A DNA stretch of 10,304 bases. Source: Phycisphaerae bacterium (lineage in GTDB: Bacteria > Planctomycetota > Phycisphaerae > Tepidisphaerales > Tepidisphaeraceae). Both the position numbers and the translations under genes were made by a program. The notes beneath the pieces were generated by a model. It worked only from the letters and a program-made list of their open reading frames with translations, searched no databases and was not told the DNA's origin. The stretch is from positions 1-10,304 of the forward strand of contig JACMJD010000030.1 of assembly GCA_014380825.1 (NCBI GenBank), in the 5' to 3' direction. This document shows, piece by piece, positions 1 through 6,780 of the stretch (the first letter of the stretch is position 1; every line of letters starts with the position of its first letter).

Positions 1-2
1 TC

Positions 3-182
3 GACTGCGGCCGCGGCACGTACATTCGTGCGATTGCGCGAGATCTGGGTAAAACGCTGGGCGTGGGCGGTTATCTCACGCAGCTTCGACGCACGCGCAT
101 CGGCGCGTTTTCGATCGACGAGGCGGTTTCAATCGATCAATTATCGCCGGAAAAACTGATTTCAAATCTTCACGCGGTTTGA
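3..182 (+). CDS. truB: tRNA pseudouridine(55) synthase TruB, C-terminal end (5' truncated by window)
   Basis: Fifty-nine codons are open from the window edge to a TGA at 180-182. The peptide begins DCGRGTYIRAIARDLGKTLG and continues with GGYLTQLRRTRIGAF. This matches the conserved TruB block (C-x-G-TYIR-x-(I/L)-x-D-(L/I)-G, then G-x-x-x-x-LRRTR-x-G-x-F) near the end of the catalytic domain. TruB converts U55 of the tRNA T-loop to pseudouridine in the cytoplasm. The catalytic Asp lies upstream of the window and cannot be checked. The protein ends about 20 residues after the LRRTR block, so no PUA-like C-terminal domain is present, or only a very short one. The next gene appears to have its own promoter starting about 15 bases after this stop, so truB probably belongs to the upstream unit. 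Confidence 0.93.
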   Translation, partial: DCGRGTYIRAIARDLGKTLGVGGYLTQLRRTRIGAFSIDEAVSIDQLSPEKLISNLHAV

Positions 183-195
183 TCTGCCTGCATTT

Positions 196-223
196 TTGCT
201 CCGCCGCCGCTCCTCCCTATAAT
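196..223 (+). promoter_or_regulatory. Candidate sigma-70-type promoter for the sdhC operon
   Basis: A perfect -10 hexamer, TATAAT, lies at 218-223. A weak -35, TTGCTC, lies at 196-201, giving 16-bp spacing. The predicted transcript would begin near 230 and carry a leader of about 33 nt to the TTG at 263, with an AAGGA/GAGG ribosome-binding region at 246-255. This is a prediction from motifs only. The -35 matches the consensus poorly, but a full TATAAT in GC-rich surroundings exactly between truB and sdhC is unlikely to be chance. Confidence 0.6.
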
Positions 224-262
224 GCGTTTGACCGCTCTCCATACGAAGGACGAGGTTCAGCT

Positions 263-949
263 TTGAGTACCGCGACCGCTCCGGATTACACGCTCCCCAC
301 CATCGGCGGACGACATCATTTCCTGCTTCGCCGGCTCCATTCGCTCACCGGAATCATCTTCGGCGGATATCTGGTCGTGCATCTGCTGGTGAACGCGACA
401 ATCGCCCAGTTCTCGCGCGAGCATGACGTCTACCAGATGCAGGTCGACAAGATCCATTCGCTGCCGATCCTCTGGGCGATCGAGTGGGCGTTCATCTATC
501 TGCCGATCCTCTATCACACGGTCTACGGCATCTGGATCACGTTCACCGCCGAGCCGAATCCGACGCGGTATCCGTACACGAAGAACATCTTTTACACGCT
601 TCAACGCATCAGCGCGATCATCATCGTGCTGTTTATGGTCTTCCACGTGTTCTCGCTGAAGATGGGATGGTTCGGCACGAATCTGGAGTTTGATCCGAAG
701 CAGGCGTCGATGAGCGTGCATCGGCACATGGGCGTCAACTCGTTCATCACGTGGTTTGTCTACCCGCTCGGCATCCTCGCATCGTGCTATCACCTCGCAA
801 ATGGATTCTGGACGGCGGCGATTACCTGGGGATTGACGGTCAGCGCCGGCGCCCAGCGCCGCTGGGGCTTTGCCTGTGCCGGCTTGTTTGTGATCACGCT
901 GATCTTCGGACTCACCGCGCTGTTCGCTGCCACGAGGCTTATGCTATGA
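263..949 (+). CDS. sdhC: Succinate dehydrogenase cytochrome b558 subunit (SdhC, two-haem, five-helix type)
   Basis: This 228-residue membrane anchor binds two b haems and passes electrons from the SdhA/SdhB arm to quinone. It resembles Bacillus subtilis SdhC along its whole length: RRLHSLTG at 23-30, LPILYHTVYG at 80-89, LQRISAIIIV at 113-122, YHLANGFW at 176-183 and AITWGLTVS at 186-194. Histidines at 40, 85, 128 and 177 fall where the four haem ligands of the B. subtilis protein (His28, 70, 113, 155) lie. Five hydrophobic segments are visible. I chose the TTG at 263 because GAGG at 252-255 sits 7 nt upstream and a TATAAT lies at 218-223. An in-frame TTG at 179 would overlap the truB stop and add 28 residues with no counterpart in the family. 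The stop overlaps the next start as ATGA. Confidence 0.95.
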   Translation: MSTATAPDYTLPTIGGRHHFLLRRLHSLTGIIFGGYLVVHLLVNATIAQFSREHDVYQMQVDKIHSLPILWAIEWAFIYLPILYHTVYGIWITFTAEPNPTRYPYTKNIFYTLQRISAIIIVLFMVFHVFSLKMGWFGTNLEFDPKQASMSVHRHMGVNSFITWFVYPLGILASCYHLANGFWTAAITWGLTVSAGAQRRWGFACAGLFVITLIFGLTALFAATRLML

Positions 950-1440
950 AACAAGAATTAGCGGACCTGATCGAACGCTACGCGCACGGGGGCGAGAAGA
1001 TTTCACTCGCCATTCGAGGGCTAACAAGCGAGGACATGCAAACTGTCCCGCCACCCGAGCCGAAGCTGGGCAAGTGGACGATCCAGCAGGTTGTGATTCA
1101 CCTGCTCGACAGCGATCTGATTTCAACCGATCGCATCAAGCGCATGATCGCGGAGGATAACCCGACGCTCGTGGGGTACGACGAGAACAAGTTCGCGGAA
1201 AAGCTGTTCTACAATGAACAGTCGACCGAGGATGCGGTGACGATCATTTCGCTCAATCGCAAAATGTTCGCAGGTGTTTTGAAGAAACTACCGGACAGCG
1301 CATTCGACCGGCCCGGCACGCACAGCGAACGCGGCAAGGTCACGATTGGAACTTCGTTGAAGCTGTACACCGATCATCTGGAACATCACCTGTCGTTCAT
1401 CCACGCCAAGCGCGCCGCGATGGGCAAGGAAATGTGGTGA
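946..1440 (+). CDS. DinB/YfiT-like putative metal-dependent protein inside the sdh operon
   Basis: This 164-residue soluble protein resembles the DinB/YfiT four-helix-bundle superfamily, a group of metal-binding proteins that includes thiol-dependent transferases and hydrolases. The signature KWTIQQVVIHLLDSD at 43-57 is typical: a W-(S/T)-x-x-(Q/E)-x-(L/V)-x-H-L-x-(D/H) helix supplying the first His. The C-terminal DHLEHHLSFI at 143-152 supplies two more. The probable metal triad is His52, His144 and His148. The substrate is unknown and the name DinB does not imply DNA repair. Start: ATG at 946 overlaps the sdhC stop (ATGA), with GAGG at 934-937 placed 8 nt upstream. Its stop is 3 nt before sdhA, so it is firmly embedded between two subunits of one complex. 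That placement is unusual and suggests co-expression with the respiratory complex; a role in its assembly or protection is speculation. Confidence 0.85.
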   Translation: MKQELADLIERYAHGGEKISLAIRGLTSEDMQTVPPPEPKLGKWTIQQVVIHLLDSDLISTDRIKRMIAEDNPTLVGYDENKFAEKLFYNEQSTEDAVTIISLNRKMFAGVLKKLPDSAFDRPGTHSERGKVTIGTSLKLYTDHLEHHLSFIHAKRAAMGKEMW

Positions 1441-1443
1441 GTC

Positions 1444-3372
1444 ATGGCCGTTGGAGTGAAGAACAAACGAGTGATCATTGTCGGCGGCGGATTGGCCGGC
1501 CTCGCGTGCGCGATCAAGCTGGCTGAAGACGGCGTGAACGTCGATCTCTTTTCGATGGTGCCGGTCAAGCGCTCTCACTCCGTTTGCGCTCAAGGCGGCA
1601 TCAACGCAACCAACGAGATCGCGCGACAGCAGGGATATTCCGAGTGGATGCACTTCGATGAAACAGCGCTCGGCGGAGACTTTCTCGCGGATCAGCCGCC
1701 GGTGCTGGAGATGTGCAACTGGGCGCCGAAGATCATCGATCTGCTCGATCGGATGGGCGTGCCGTTCAATCGGACGCCAGAGGGACAGCGTTCGTTGCGG
1801 CTCTTCGGTGGCTCGCTATTCAAGCGGACGTTCTACGCGGGCGCGACGACCGGGCAGCAACTGCTTTACGCGCTGGATGAACAGACGCGCCGGTACGAAT
1901 CGGAAAACAAAGTCACCAAATACGAGTTCTGGGAATTCCTCTGGCCGGTCATTTCGGATGGGCAGTGCGTCGGCATCGTGGCGCAGGATATGCGAACGAT
2001 GCAGATCAAATCGTTCCGCGGCGACGCGGTGGTGATGGCCACCGGTGGAAACGGGCTGGTCTTCGGCAAGAGTACGATGAGCGTGATCTGCACCGGCGGG
2101 GCCGCGTCGCGGTGCTATCAAGCCGGAGCGAAACTCGGAAATCCCGAGTTCGTCCAAGTCCATCCGACCGCGATTCCGGGCGAAGATAAATGTCGATTGA
2201 TCTCCGAATCGGCGCGCGGCGAGGGTGGCCGCGTATGGGTGCCGCGCAAGCCGAGCGATCCGCGCCCGCCGAACAGCATTCCGGAAAGCGAACGGTTTTA
2301 TTTCCTCGAAGAACGCTATCCGAAATACGGCAACCTCGTCCCGCGCGACATCGCGACGCGCGAAATCTTCCAGGTCTGCACCGAGATGGGCCTTGGGGTC
2401 GGCGGCGGCAACATGGTTTACCTCGACCTGCGCGACGAGGTGAAGCGGATTGGCCGCGAAGCGATCTTGCGAAAGCTTGAAGGCATCCTGGAGATATACG
2501 AAAAGTTCGTCGGCACCGATCCGCTGGAAGAGCCGATGAAAATCTTTCCCGCCGTCCACTACACGATGGGCGGCATGTGGGCGGGCTTCAAGAAGGACGA
2601 AAAAACCGGCGGCCTGAAGTTCGGCGACCCGGCGAACATGATGACCAACATCCCCGGCCTGTACACGATGGGCGAAGTGAGCTTCGCGTATCACGGCGCG
2701 AATCGATTGGGCGCCAACTCGCTGCTGAGCTGCATCTTCGACGGATTGTTCGGCGGAACGTGCATTCGAAATTACATCACCGACGCAATCAAAACCCCCG
2801 CCGCTGACGTTGCGGAAAGTGCATACGAACAGGTCGCCAAACAAGAAGTCGATCGACAAGATGCGTTGGTCAAAAACGCCGGCGATGAAAATCCGTATAA
2901 GCTCTGGCAGGAGATGGGCCGCGAGATGACGGAGAATTGCACGGTCGTTCGTCACAACGATCGGCTCGAGAAAACGTTGGCCCGGTGTCAGGATTGGAAA
3001 GCGCGATATCGCCGGGTGAAGCTGTCGGACACGGGAATGTGGACGAATCAGAACCTATCGTTCACCCGCGCCGTGCGCGACATGATTGTGATGGCCGAGG
3101 CGATTTTGCAGGGCGCGCTGCTGCGGAACGAAAGCCGCGGGGCGCATTACAAACCGGAATTCCCCGAGCGCGATGATGCGCAGTTCCTCAAGGCGACGAT
3201 CGCGATCTACGACAGCGAAAACGAGCGACCGCGGATCGAGTACGCGCCGGTGGACACGAGCCTGGTCACTCCTCGCGCTAGGACCTACGGAAAAAAGCCT
3301 GACGCGCCAGCGGCGGCAAAGCCGACAGTAAGCGAAACGAAATCCGGCGTAGCGACCGGCGCGCCGGTGTAA
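1444..3372 (+). CDS. sdhA: Succinate dehydrogenase flavoprotein subunit SdhA
   Basis: This 642-residue flavoprotein oxidises succinate to fumarate, or the reverse, on the cytoplasmic face of the membrane. A Rossmann FAD motif GGGLAG is at 14-19. RSHSVCAQGGINA at 43-55 carries His45, the expected covalent FAD attachment site. Catalytic positions align with those of E. coli SdhA: His240 in HPTAIPG, Arg301 in PRDIATR, His372 in HYTMGG and Arg421 in HGANRLGANSLL. The RGEGG motif is at 258-262. The fold is complete to PRARTYG near residue 616. It is followed by an Ala/Pro/Lys-rich tail of about 25 residues, which I take as a lineage-specific extension. The ATG at 1444 lies 3 nt after the DinB-like gene; AAGGA at 1426-1430 is rather far away. 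No iron-sulfur subunit gene follows, although sdhB normally comes next in this operon type. Confidence 0.97.
   Translation: MAVGVKNKRVIIVGGGLAGLACAIKLAEDGVNVDLFSMVPVKRSHSVCAQGGINATNEIARQQGYSEWMHFDETALGGDFLADQPPVLEMCNWAPKIIDLLDRMGVPFNRTPEGQRSLRLFGGSLFKRTFYAGATTGQQLLYALDEQTRRYESENKVTKYEFWEFLWPVISDGQCVGIVAQDMRTMQIKSFRGDAVVMATGGNGLVFGKSTMSVICTGGAASRCYQAGAKLGNPEFVQVHPTAIPGEDKCRLISESARGEGGRVWVPRKPSDPRPPNSIPESERFYFLEERYPKYGNLVPRDIATREIFQVCTEMGLGVGGGNMVYLDLRDEVKRIGREAILRKLEGILEIYEKFVGTDPLEEPMKIFPAVHYTMGGMWAGFKKDEKTGGLKFGDPANMMTNIPGLYTMGEVSFAYHGANRLGANSLLSCIFDGLFGGTCIRNYITDAIKTPAADVAESAYEQVAKQEVDRQDALVKNAGDENPYKLWQEMGREMTENCTVVRHNDRLEKTLARCQDWKARYRRVKLSDTGMWTNQNLSFTRAVRDMIVMAEAILQGALLRNESRGAHYKPEFPERDDAQFLKATIAIYDSENERPRIEYAPVDTSLVTPRARTYGKKPDAPAAAKPTVSETKSGVATGAPV
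3355..3368. repeat. 14-bp perfect GC palindrome at the end of sdhA
   Basis: ACCGGCGCGCCGGT is fully self-complementary and ends just before the sdhA stop TAA at 3370-3372. It encodes part of the Thr-Gly-Ala-Pro-Val C-terminus. It has no loop and no T-run after it, so it is not a standard intrinsic terminator. It could slow RNA polymerase or stabilise the mRNA end together with the REP-like pair 11 bp downstream, or it may be chance in GC-rich coding sequence. Confidence 0.4.
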
Positions 3373-3379
3373 GCGCCCT

Positions 3380-3455
3380 CGTTTAGCCGTCGCGACCACG
3401 CGACGTCTCCTCATATCGAAACACAAGAGCGCGGCGTGGGCGCCGCGGCTAAACG
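3380..3455. repeat. Inverted pair of REP-like palindromic units (BIME-like)
   Basis: Two 26-bp units face each other. Each has the 8-base flank CGTTTAGC followed by a hairpin with 7-bp arms and a 4-base loop. The left unit, on the plus strand, has the flank at 3380-3387, arms CGTCGCG (3388-3394) and CGCGACG (3399-3405), and loop ACCA. The right unit, read on the minus strand, has the flank at 3455-3448, arms CGCGGCG (3447-3441) and CGCCGCG (3436-3430), and loop CCCA. The arms differ between units, but each stays fully paired. The two flanks with the adjoining CG also form a 10-bp outer stem (3380-3389 with 3446-3455). The 24-bp centre, 3406-3429, is AT-richer. This geometry matches REP elements mobilised by RAYT (TnpA-REP) transposases, where a short conserved 5' sequence precedes each hairpin. 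There is no T-run, so a terminator role is less likely. I see no other copy and no RAYT gene in the window. Confidence 0.75.
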
Positions 3456-3460
3456 AAATC

Positions 3461-5083
3461 GTGAACGTCGACACGCGCAACAAGGTCTTCTCTGCAGTCA
3501 TCTTCTGCATCATCCTGCTTCTTGCTGCCCTTTTGCGCCTCGACGGGTTGACCAGCGAAAGCGCCTGGGTCGATGAGTTCATCGCGATCAATCATGCCGC
3601 CGGCCATCCGCTGAACGCGCCGCAGCCGGATCGACCAGACGACGTTTTGCTCTTCCCCGCTCCGAGTCCGGCGTCGCTGATCGGCGCATCTCCTTGGAAC
3701 GCCGCGTGGAGTAGCGTACGGGATGACATTCACCCGCCATTGTATTTTCAGGTCCTTCGATTGTGGCTGAACTCGTTCGGCGATTCCGATTCGGCCGCGC
3801 GAATGCTCTCGGTTGTATGCTCCCTCGTCGCCATCGTGCTGTTCTACGACGTCTGTCGATTGCTCCATCGGCGGCCGACCGCGCTCTGGGCGTGCGCGCT
3901 AATGGCGCTCTCCCTCACGCAAATTCGTTACGCCCAGGAAGCACGCAACTACGCGATGATCACCGCGCTCTCGCTGCTGGCATGCAGCGCGGCCGTGCGC
4001 ATCGAGCGGCTCGGCGGCAACCTGCGCCGGTACCTCGCTCTCTTCGTGGCGGCACTGACGCTTCCGCTCACCCATTACCTGTCGATCGTGCCGTTGCTCG
4101 CGTTGTCGATTTACGTTTTGATCCGGTTGCAACGTCAGCACAACCGGCCCGCGATGCGCGGCGTCATCATTGCGTTCGTCGCCGCAGGCGCGCTGTTTCT
4201 ACTGATAGGCGGCCCGGTGCTCTGGCATCAGCGACAGAACGCGGAGCAGGTCAATCTACGATTCGACCGCGAACCGGGCCGGCTCCAGCGGACATTGGAG
4301 CGCGTTTCGACAATTCCCGCGCGTTACATCGGCGATACGCTTGATTCCAATCCGCTCACGACGGCGCGGATCACCGGACAGTTCGCTCGCGCAACATGGC
4401 CACTTGCGCCGATGATCATCGTGTACGTCGTCCCGCTGATGGTGTTGCGTCGCCGTCCCGATCTCTTGTTGTGGGTGCTCTTGCTACTCGCGGGCATCGC
4501 GCCGGTGATTGCAAGCGATTTGATGCGCGAGACGGGGAATCTTCAACTCATTCGCTACGCATTGCTGGGCGCACCCGCTGCTTTTGCGCTGACCGCTGCA
4601 AGCTTGTCGCACTTGCGAAATCCCATTCTCGCGCATGCCTTTCCTGTGCTGATGTTGATCTTCGCCGCGTGCGTGTTGCCGATGAAATTCCAATCGATCA
4701 AACCTGATTATCGTGATCTCGTGGCGCAGCTCCGGGTTGCCGCTTCGCCGGATGACGCCATCGTGATCGCCGGATCCGATCCCGGACCCTGGTACTTGAT
4801 GACAATGTATCAGGGCGTGATGCGATATCTGTATCCCGCGCCGTGTCCCGTCGCGGTGATCACGCACGTGCCGGATGAACCGCTGCTCGCGCAGTTGCGG
4901 GCGCGGCGCAGGTTGTGGGTGGTTTGGGGTTCGCAGACGCTCGATCCATCGTCGGTGTTGCCCGGCGCGCGGCATCAGATCGTCGGTGAATATCGCAACC
5001 TCGGGTTCCTGATGCGCATCGAGCTTCCAGGCGGCAGCGCGACGACAGCTCAACTCTCGACGAGCCGACCCTCCAGTCAGTAG
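3461..5083 (+). CDS. GT39/ArnT-like polytopic membrane glycosyltransferase (paralogue 1)
   Basis: This 540-residue integral membrane protein has a first helix at about 9-25 and roughly ten further hydrophobic segments. After helix 1 comes RLDGLTSESAWVDEF; Asp38-Glu39 match the catalytic acidic pair of GT-C enzymes (PMT, ArnT, GT39/GT83). DDIHPPLY at 88-95 is the second loop signature, followed by RMLSVVCS and YAQEARNYA. Such enzymes transfer a sugar from a polyprenyl-phosphate donor to lipid, glycan or protein on the outer membrane face. The acceptor cannot be told from sequence. A soluble domain of about 115 residues follows the last helix. The GTG start at 3461 lies 5 nt after the REP-like pair and has no recognisable Shine-Dalgarno; no in-frame start exists in the intergenic region upstream, and the first helix begins directly after it. 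It is a tandem paralogue of the next gene, 41 nt downstream. Confidence 0.85.
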   Translation: MNVDTRNKVFSAVIFCIILLLAALLRLDGLTSESAWVDEFIAINHAAGHPLNAPQPDRPDDVLLFPAPSPASLIGASPWNAAWSSVRDDIHPPLYFQVLRLWLNSFGDSDSAARMLSVVCSLVAIVLFYDVCRLLHRRPTALWACALMALSLTQIRYAQEARNYAMITALSLLACSAAVRIERLGGNLRRYLALFVAALTLPLTHYLSIVPLLALSIYVLIRLQRQHNRPAMRGVIIAFVAAGALFLLIGGPVLWHQRQNAEQVNLRFDREPGRLQRTLERVSTIPARYIGDTLDSNPLTTARITGQFARATWPLAPMIIVYVVPLMVLRRRPDLLLWVLLLLAGIAPVIASDLMRETGNLQLIRYALLGAPAAFALTAASLSHLRNPILAHAFPVLMLIFAACVLPMKFQSIKPDYRDLVAQLRVAASPDDAIVIAGSDPGPWYLMTMYQGVMRYLYPAPCPVAVITHVPDEPLLAQLRARRRLWVVWGSQTLDPSSVLPGARHQIVGEYRNLGFLMRIELPGGSATTAQLSTSRPSSQ

Positions 5084-5124
5084 CTCGGCTTGGATTCTTC
5101 GCTACGATACGTCGACGCCCCACG

Positions 5125-6780
5125 ATGACGCTGCCGCCTCTGGATTATTCCTCGCTTCCGAATGCCTCGCCCGCCGCTCCCGTTATCGATCGGCGGGTGC
5201 GCCCTTGGCAGATCGCGGTGCTCGCGTTGATCGTGATCGTCGCCAGCGGGCTGCGGTTCGGATTGATTGGCACGCCAGTGTATGAGCTGGACGAATACTG
5301 GCACGCCGAGCTGTCAACCGGTCGCGGGAGCGCGCAGAACCATCAGCCCAAGAACGTGCTGTACGATCCGGGGCCGCGTGTTACGTCGCTGCAAGATGCG
5401 CCGCCGTTCTTCAAAGTCTGGTCGCACATGGACGACACGGTCCATCCGCCGTTGTATCCACTGCTGCTGCGACTCTGGCGAGCGCTGATCGGCGAAGGCC
5501 CGGGCCAGAGCCGATCGCTCGGCGCGCTGCTCAACGTGCTGTCCATCATCGTGCTGTTCGACATCGCCCGACGTCTGCACGGCACCACCACCGCGCTCTG
5601 GGCCGCTACGATCTTCGCGGTGGCGGCGCCGCAGATCATCCTGGCGCGCTCGCTGCGCGGCTACACCACCGGCCTGTTCGCCCTCCTCTGCCTCGCCGAC
5701 GTCATCGTCTCCCTCGAGCAGAACAACAAGAAACCGCTCAAATGCCTGATCGCCATCGGACTATTCGCGTTACTTAGCGCGCTAAGTTTCTACTTCACAT
5801 TGTTCGTTCTGACGTCGATCGGCTTGTATAGCATGCTCAGGTTGCGCGGTCGCGCGCGGTTGGGCGCATTGGCGGCGATGGTGGTGGCGGGCGTGGTGTT
5901 CGTTGCGATCTGGGGGCCGTGGATGCTGCCGCAGCGTGCGACGCTGCCGGCCAATACCGATAACTGGATCTACGACGGCTGGGCTGGTCACGGCAAACGC
6001 GTCGCGGAGTGGGCGACTTCGCTGCCGCTGCGGATGTTGTTCGAGCCGCGCAAGTCGGCCGCGGGGTTCGCGATCCTCGGCGCGACGCTGTTCGTCGTGC
6101 CGATCATCTTCCTGCGCAAACGGCGCGATCTGTTGTTCTGGGTTCTGTGGCTGTGGTGCTCGACACTGCCGCTGCTGGCGATGGACCTGATCCGCGACAC
6201 CAAGCACCTGTTCCACATTCGCTACTCGATGGCGGCGGGCCCTGCGGTGTTCGCGCTGCTGGCCGCGCTGCTGCGACACGCGCCGCAGATCACCGTGCGC
6301 AACGTGCTGCCGGCGGTCGCGGTGCTTGCATGCATTTTGTCGATCGGCAGCGCATACGAGGAGCCACGACTGGAGTACGACGCGCTCGCGCAATTCATTG
6401 ACGAGCGAATTCAGCCAGGCGAGGCGGTCGTGATCTACGACGTGCCCAAGCGCTGGGTTGGCAACGCGCTGTTCCTTACGCTCACGGGCGAAAGCAAAAC
6501 GTATCCGTGGCCGATGGTCATGCTGGATCAGTTTCCCGCGCCGCCGGAATTACACGCACAACTGCGCGGCAAGCGCGGCGCGTGGCTGATCACCGAAAGT
6601 CAGCTACCGCTGCCAAGCGAAATCCTGCCCGGGGCGCGCGAGGCCGAGTGGATCTACATTCCACACGTCGCGCTCATCCGACATGTGTTGTTCGAGGAAC
6701 CAACGACCACCCCAACAACCAGCCCAACAACCCCGCCGTCGACGCAGCCGACTACGGCTTCAACACCGTCTTCGCATTGA
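5125..6780 (+). CDS. GT39/ArnT-like polytopic membrane glycosyltransferase (paralogue 2)
   Basis: This 551-residue membrane protein is a homologue of the preceding gene along its whole length. Helix 1 is at about 28-46, followed by VYELDEYWHAE with Asp56-Glu57 as the probable catalytic pair. DDTVHPPLY at 103-111 repeats the loop motif. RRDLLFWVLWL...MDLIRDT...IRYSMAAGPAVFALLAALLRH corresponds to PDLLLWVLLLL...SDLMRET...IRYALLGAPAAFALTAASLSH in paralogue 1. The C-terminal soluble domain also matches (IQPGEAVVIYD against ASPDDAIVIAG). It differs by a 27-residue N-terminal cytoplasmic stretch and a Thr/Pro-rich tail from about 525. The ATG at 5125 has no clear Shine-Dalgarno; the 41-nt gap suggests co-transcription with paralogue 1. 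Its last 29 bp overlap the convergent minus-strand gene. Donor and acceptor are unknown; surface polysaccharide or glycoprotein modification is an inference from the family. Confidence 0.85.
   Translation: MTLPPLDYSSLPNASPAAPVIDRRVRPWQIAVLALIVIVASGLRFGLIGTPVYELDEYWHAELSTGRGSAQNHQPKNVLYDPGPRVTSLQDAPPFFKVWSHMDDTVHPPLYPLLLRLWRALIGEGPGQSRSLGALLNVLSIIVLFDIARRLHGTTTALWAATIFAVAAPQIILARSLRGYTTGLFALLCLADVIVSLEQNNKKPLKCLIAIGLFALLSALSFYFTLFVLTSIGLYSMLRLRGRARLGALAAMVVAGVVFVAIWGPWMLPQRATLPANTDNWIYDGWAGHGKRVAEWATSLPLRMLFEPRKSAAGFAILGATLFVVPIIFLRKRRDLLFWVLWLWCSTLPLLAMDLIRDTKHLFHIRYSMAAGPAVFALLAALLRHAPQITVRNVLPAVAVLACILSIGSAYEEPRLEYDALAQFIDERIQPGEAVVIYDVPKRWVGNALFLTLTGESKTYPWPMVMLDQFPAPPELHAQLRGKRGAWLITESQLPLPSEILPGAREAEWIYIPHVALIRHVLFEEPTTTPTTSPTTPPSTQPTTASTPSSH
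5772..5787. repeat. 16-bp perfect palindrome inside the second glycosyltransferase
   Basis: ACTTAGCGCGCTAAGT is fully self-complementary. It lies in a hydrophobic stretch (FALLSALSFYF) where Leu is written TTA, CTT and CTA, codons rare elsewhere in this GC-rich gene. It may be chance or a protein-binding site. I see no second copy in the window. Confidence 0.3.
6700..6735 (+). repeat. Three tandem 12-bp repeats encoding Pro-Thr-Thr-x
   Basis: Three in-frame units, CCAACGACCACC, CCAACAACCAGC and CCAACAACCCCG, encode PTTT, PTTS and PTTP at the C-terminus of the second glycosyltransferase. The next residues (PSTQPTTASTPSSH) continue the composition without exact repetition. Such tracts can vary in copy number by slippage, each unit adding four residues without a frameshift. 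Confidence 0.7.

Noticed and set aside
185..200. T-run at 193-197 as a truB terminator
   Set aside because: There is no stable hairpin directly before the five Ts. The bases fit better as part of the upstream promoter region of sdhC.
1816..2955. A 379-codon open frame on the minus strand opposite sdhA
   Set aside because: The plus strand holds an unmistakable SdhA with all catalytic residues. The antisense product is Arg/His/Ala-rich without recognisable motifs, as expected for a third-position GC shadow.
3380..3455. Cloverleaf-like RNA, riboswitch or tRNA at the paired palindromes
   Set aside because: The three-way fold lacks the tRNA T-loop and acceptor signatures. The exact mirror geometry and shared flank fit a REP pair better than a folded RNA gene.
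3380..3455. Rho-independent terminator after sdhA
   Set aside because: Both hairpins are GC-rich, but neither is followed by a T-run on either strand. Some effect on transcription remains possible, but the standard motif is absent.
5084..5124. A separate promoter for the second glycosyltransferase (TACGAT at 5103-5108)
   Set aside because: It matches the -10 consensus at only four of six bases and has no -35 at acceptable spacing. Read-through from the upstream paralogue is more likely.
5782..6393. A 203-codon open frame on the minus strand opposite the second glycosyltransferase
   Set aside because: Its composition is dominated by Arg, Gln and His, with no domain or ribosome-binding site. 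The sense frame matches its paralogue throughout.
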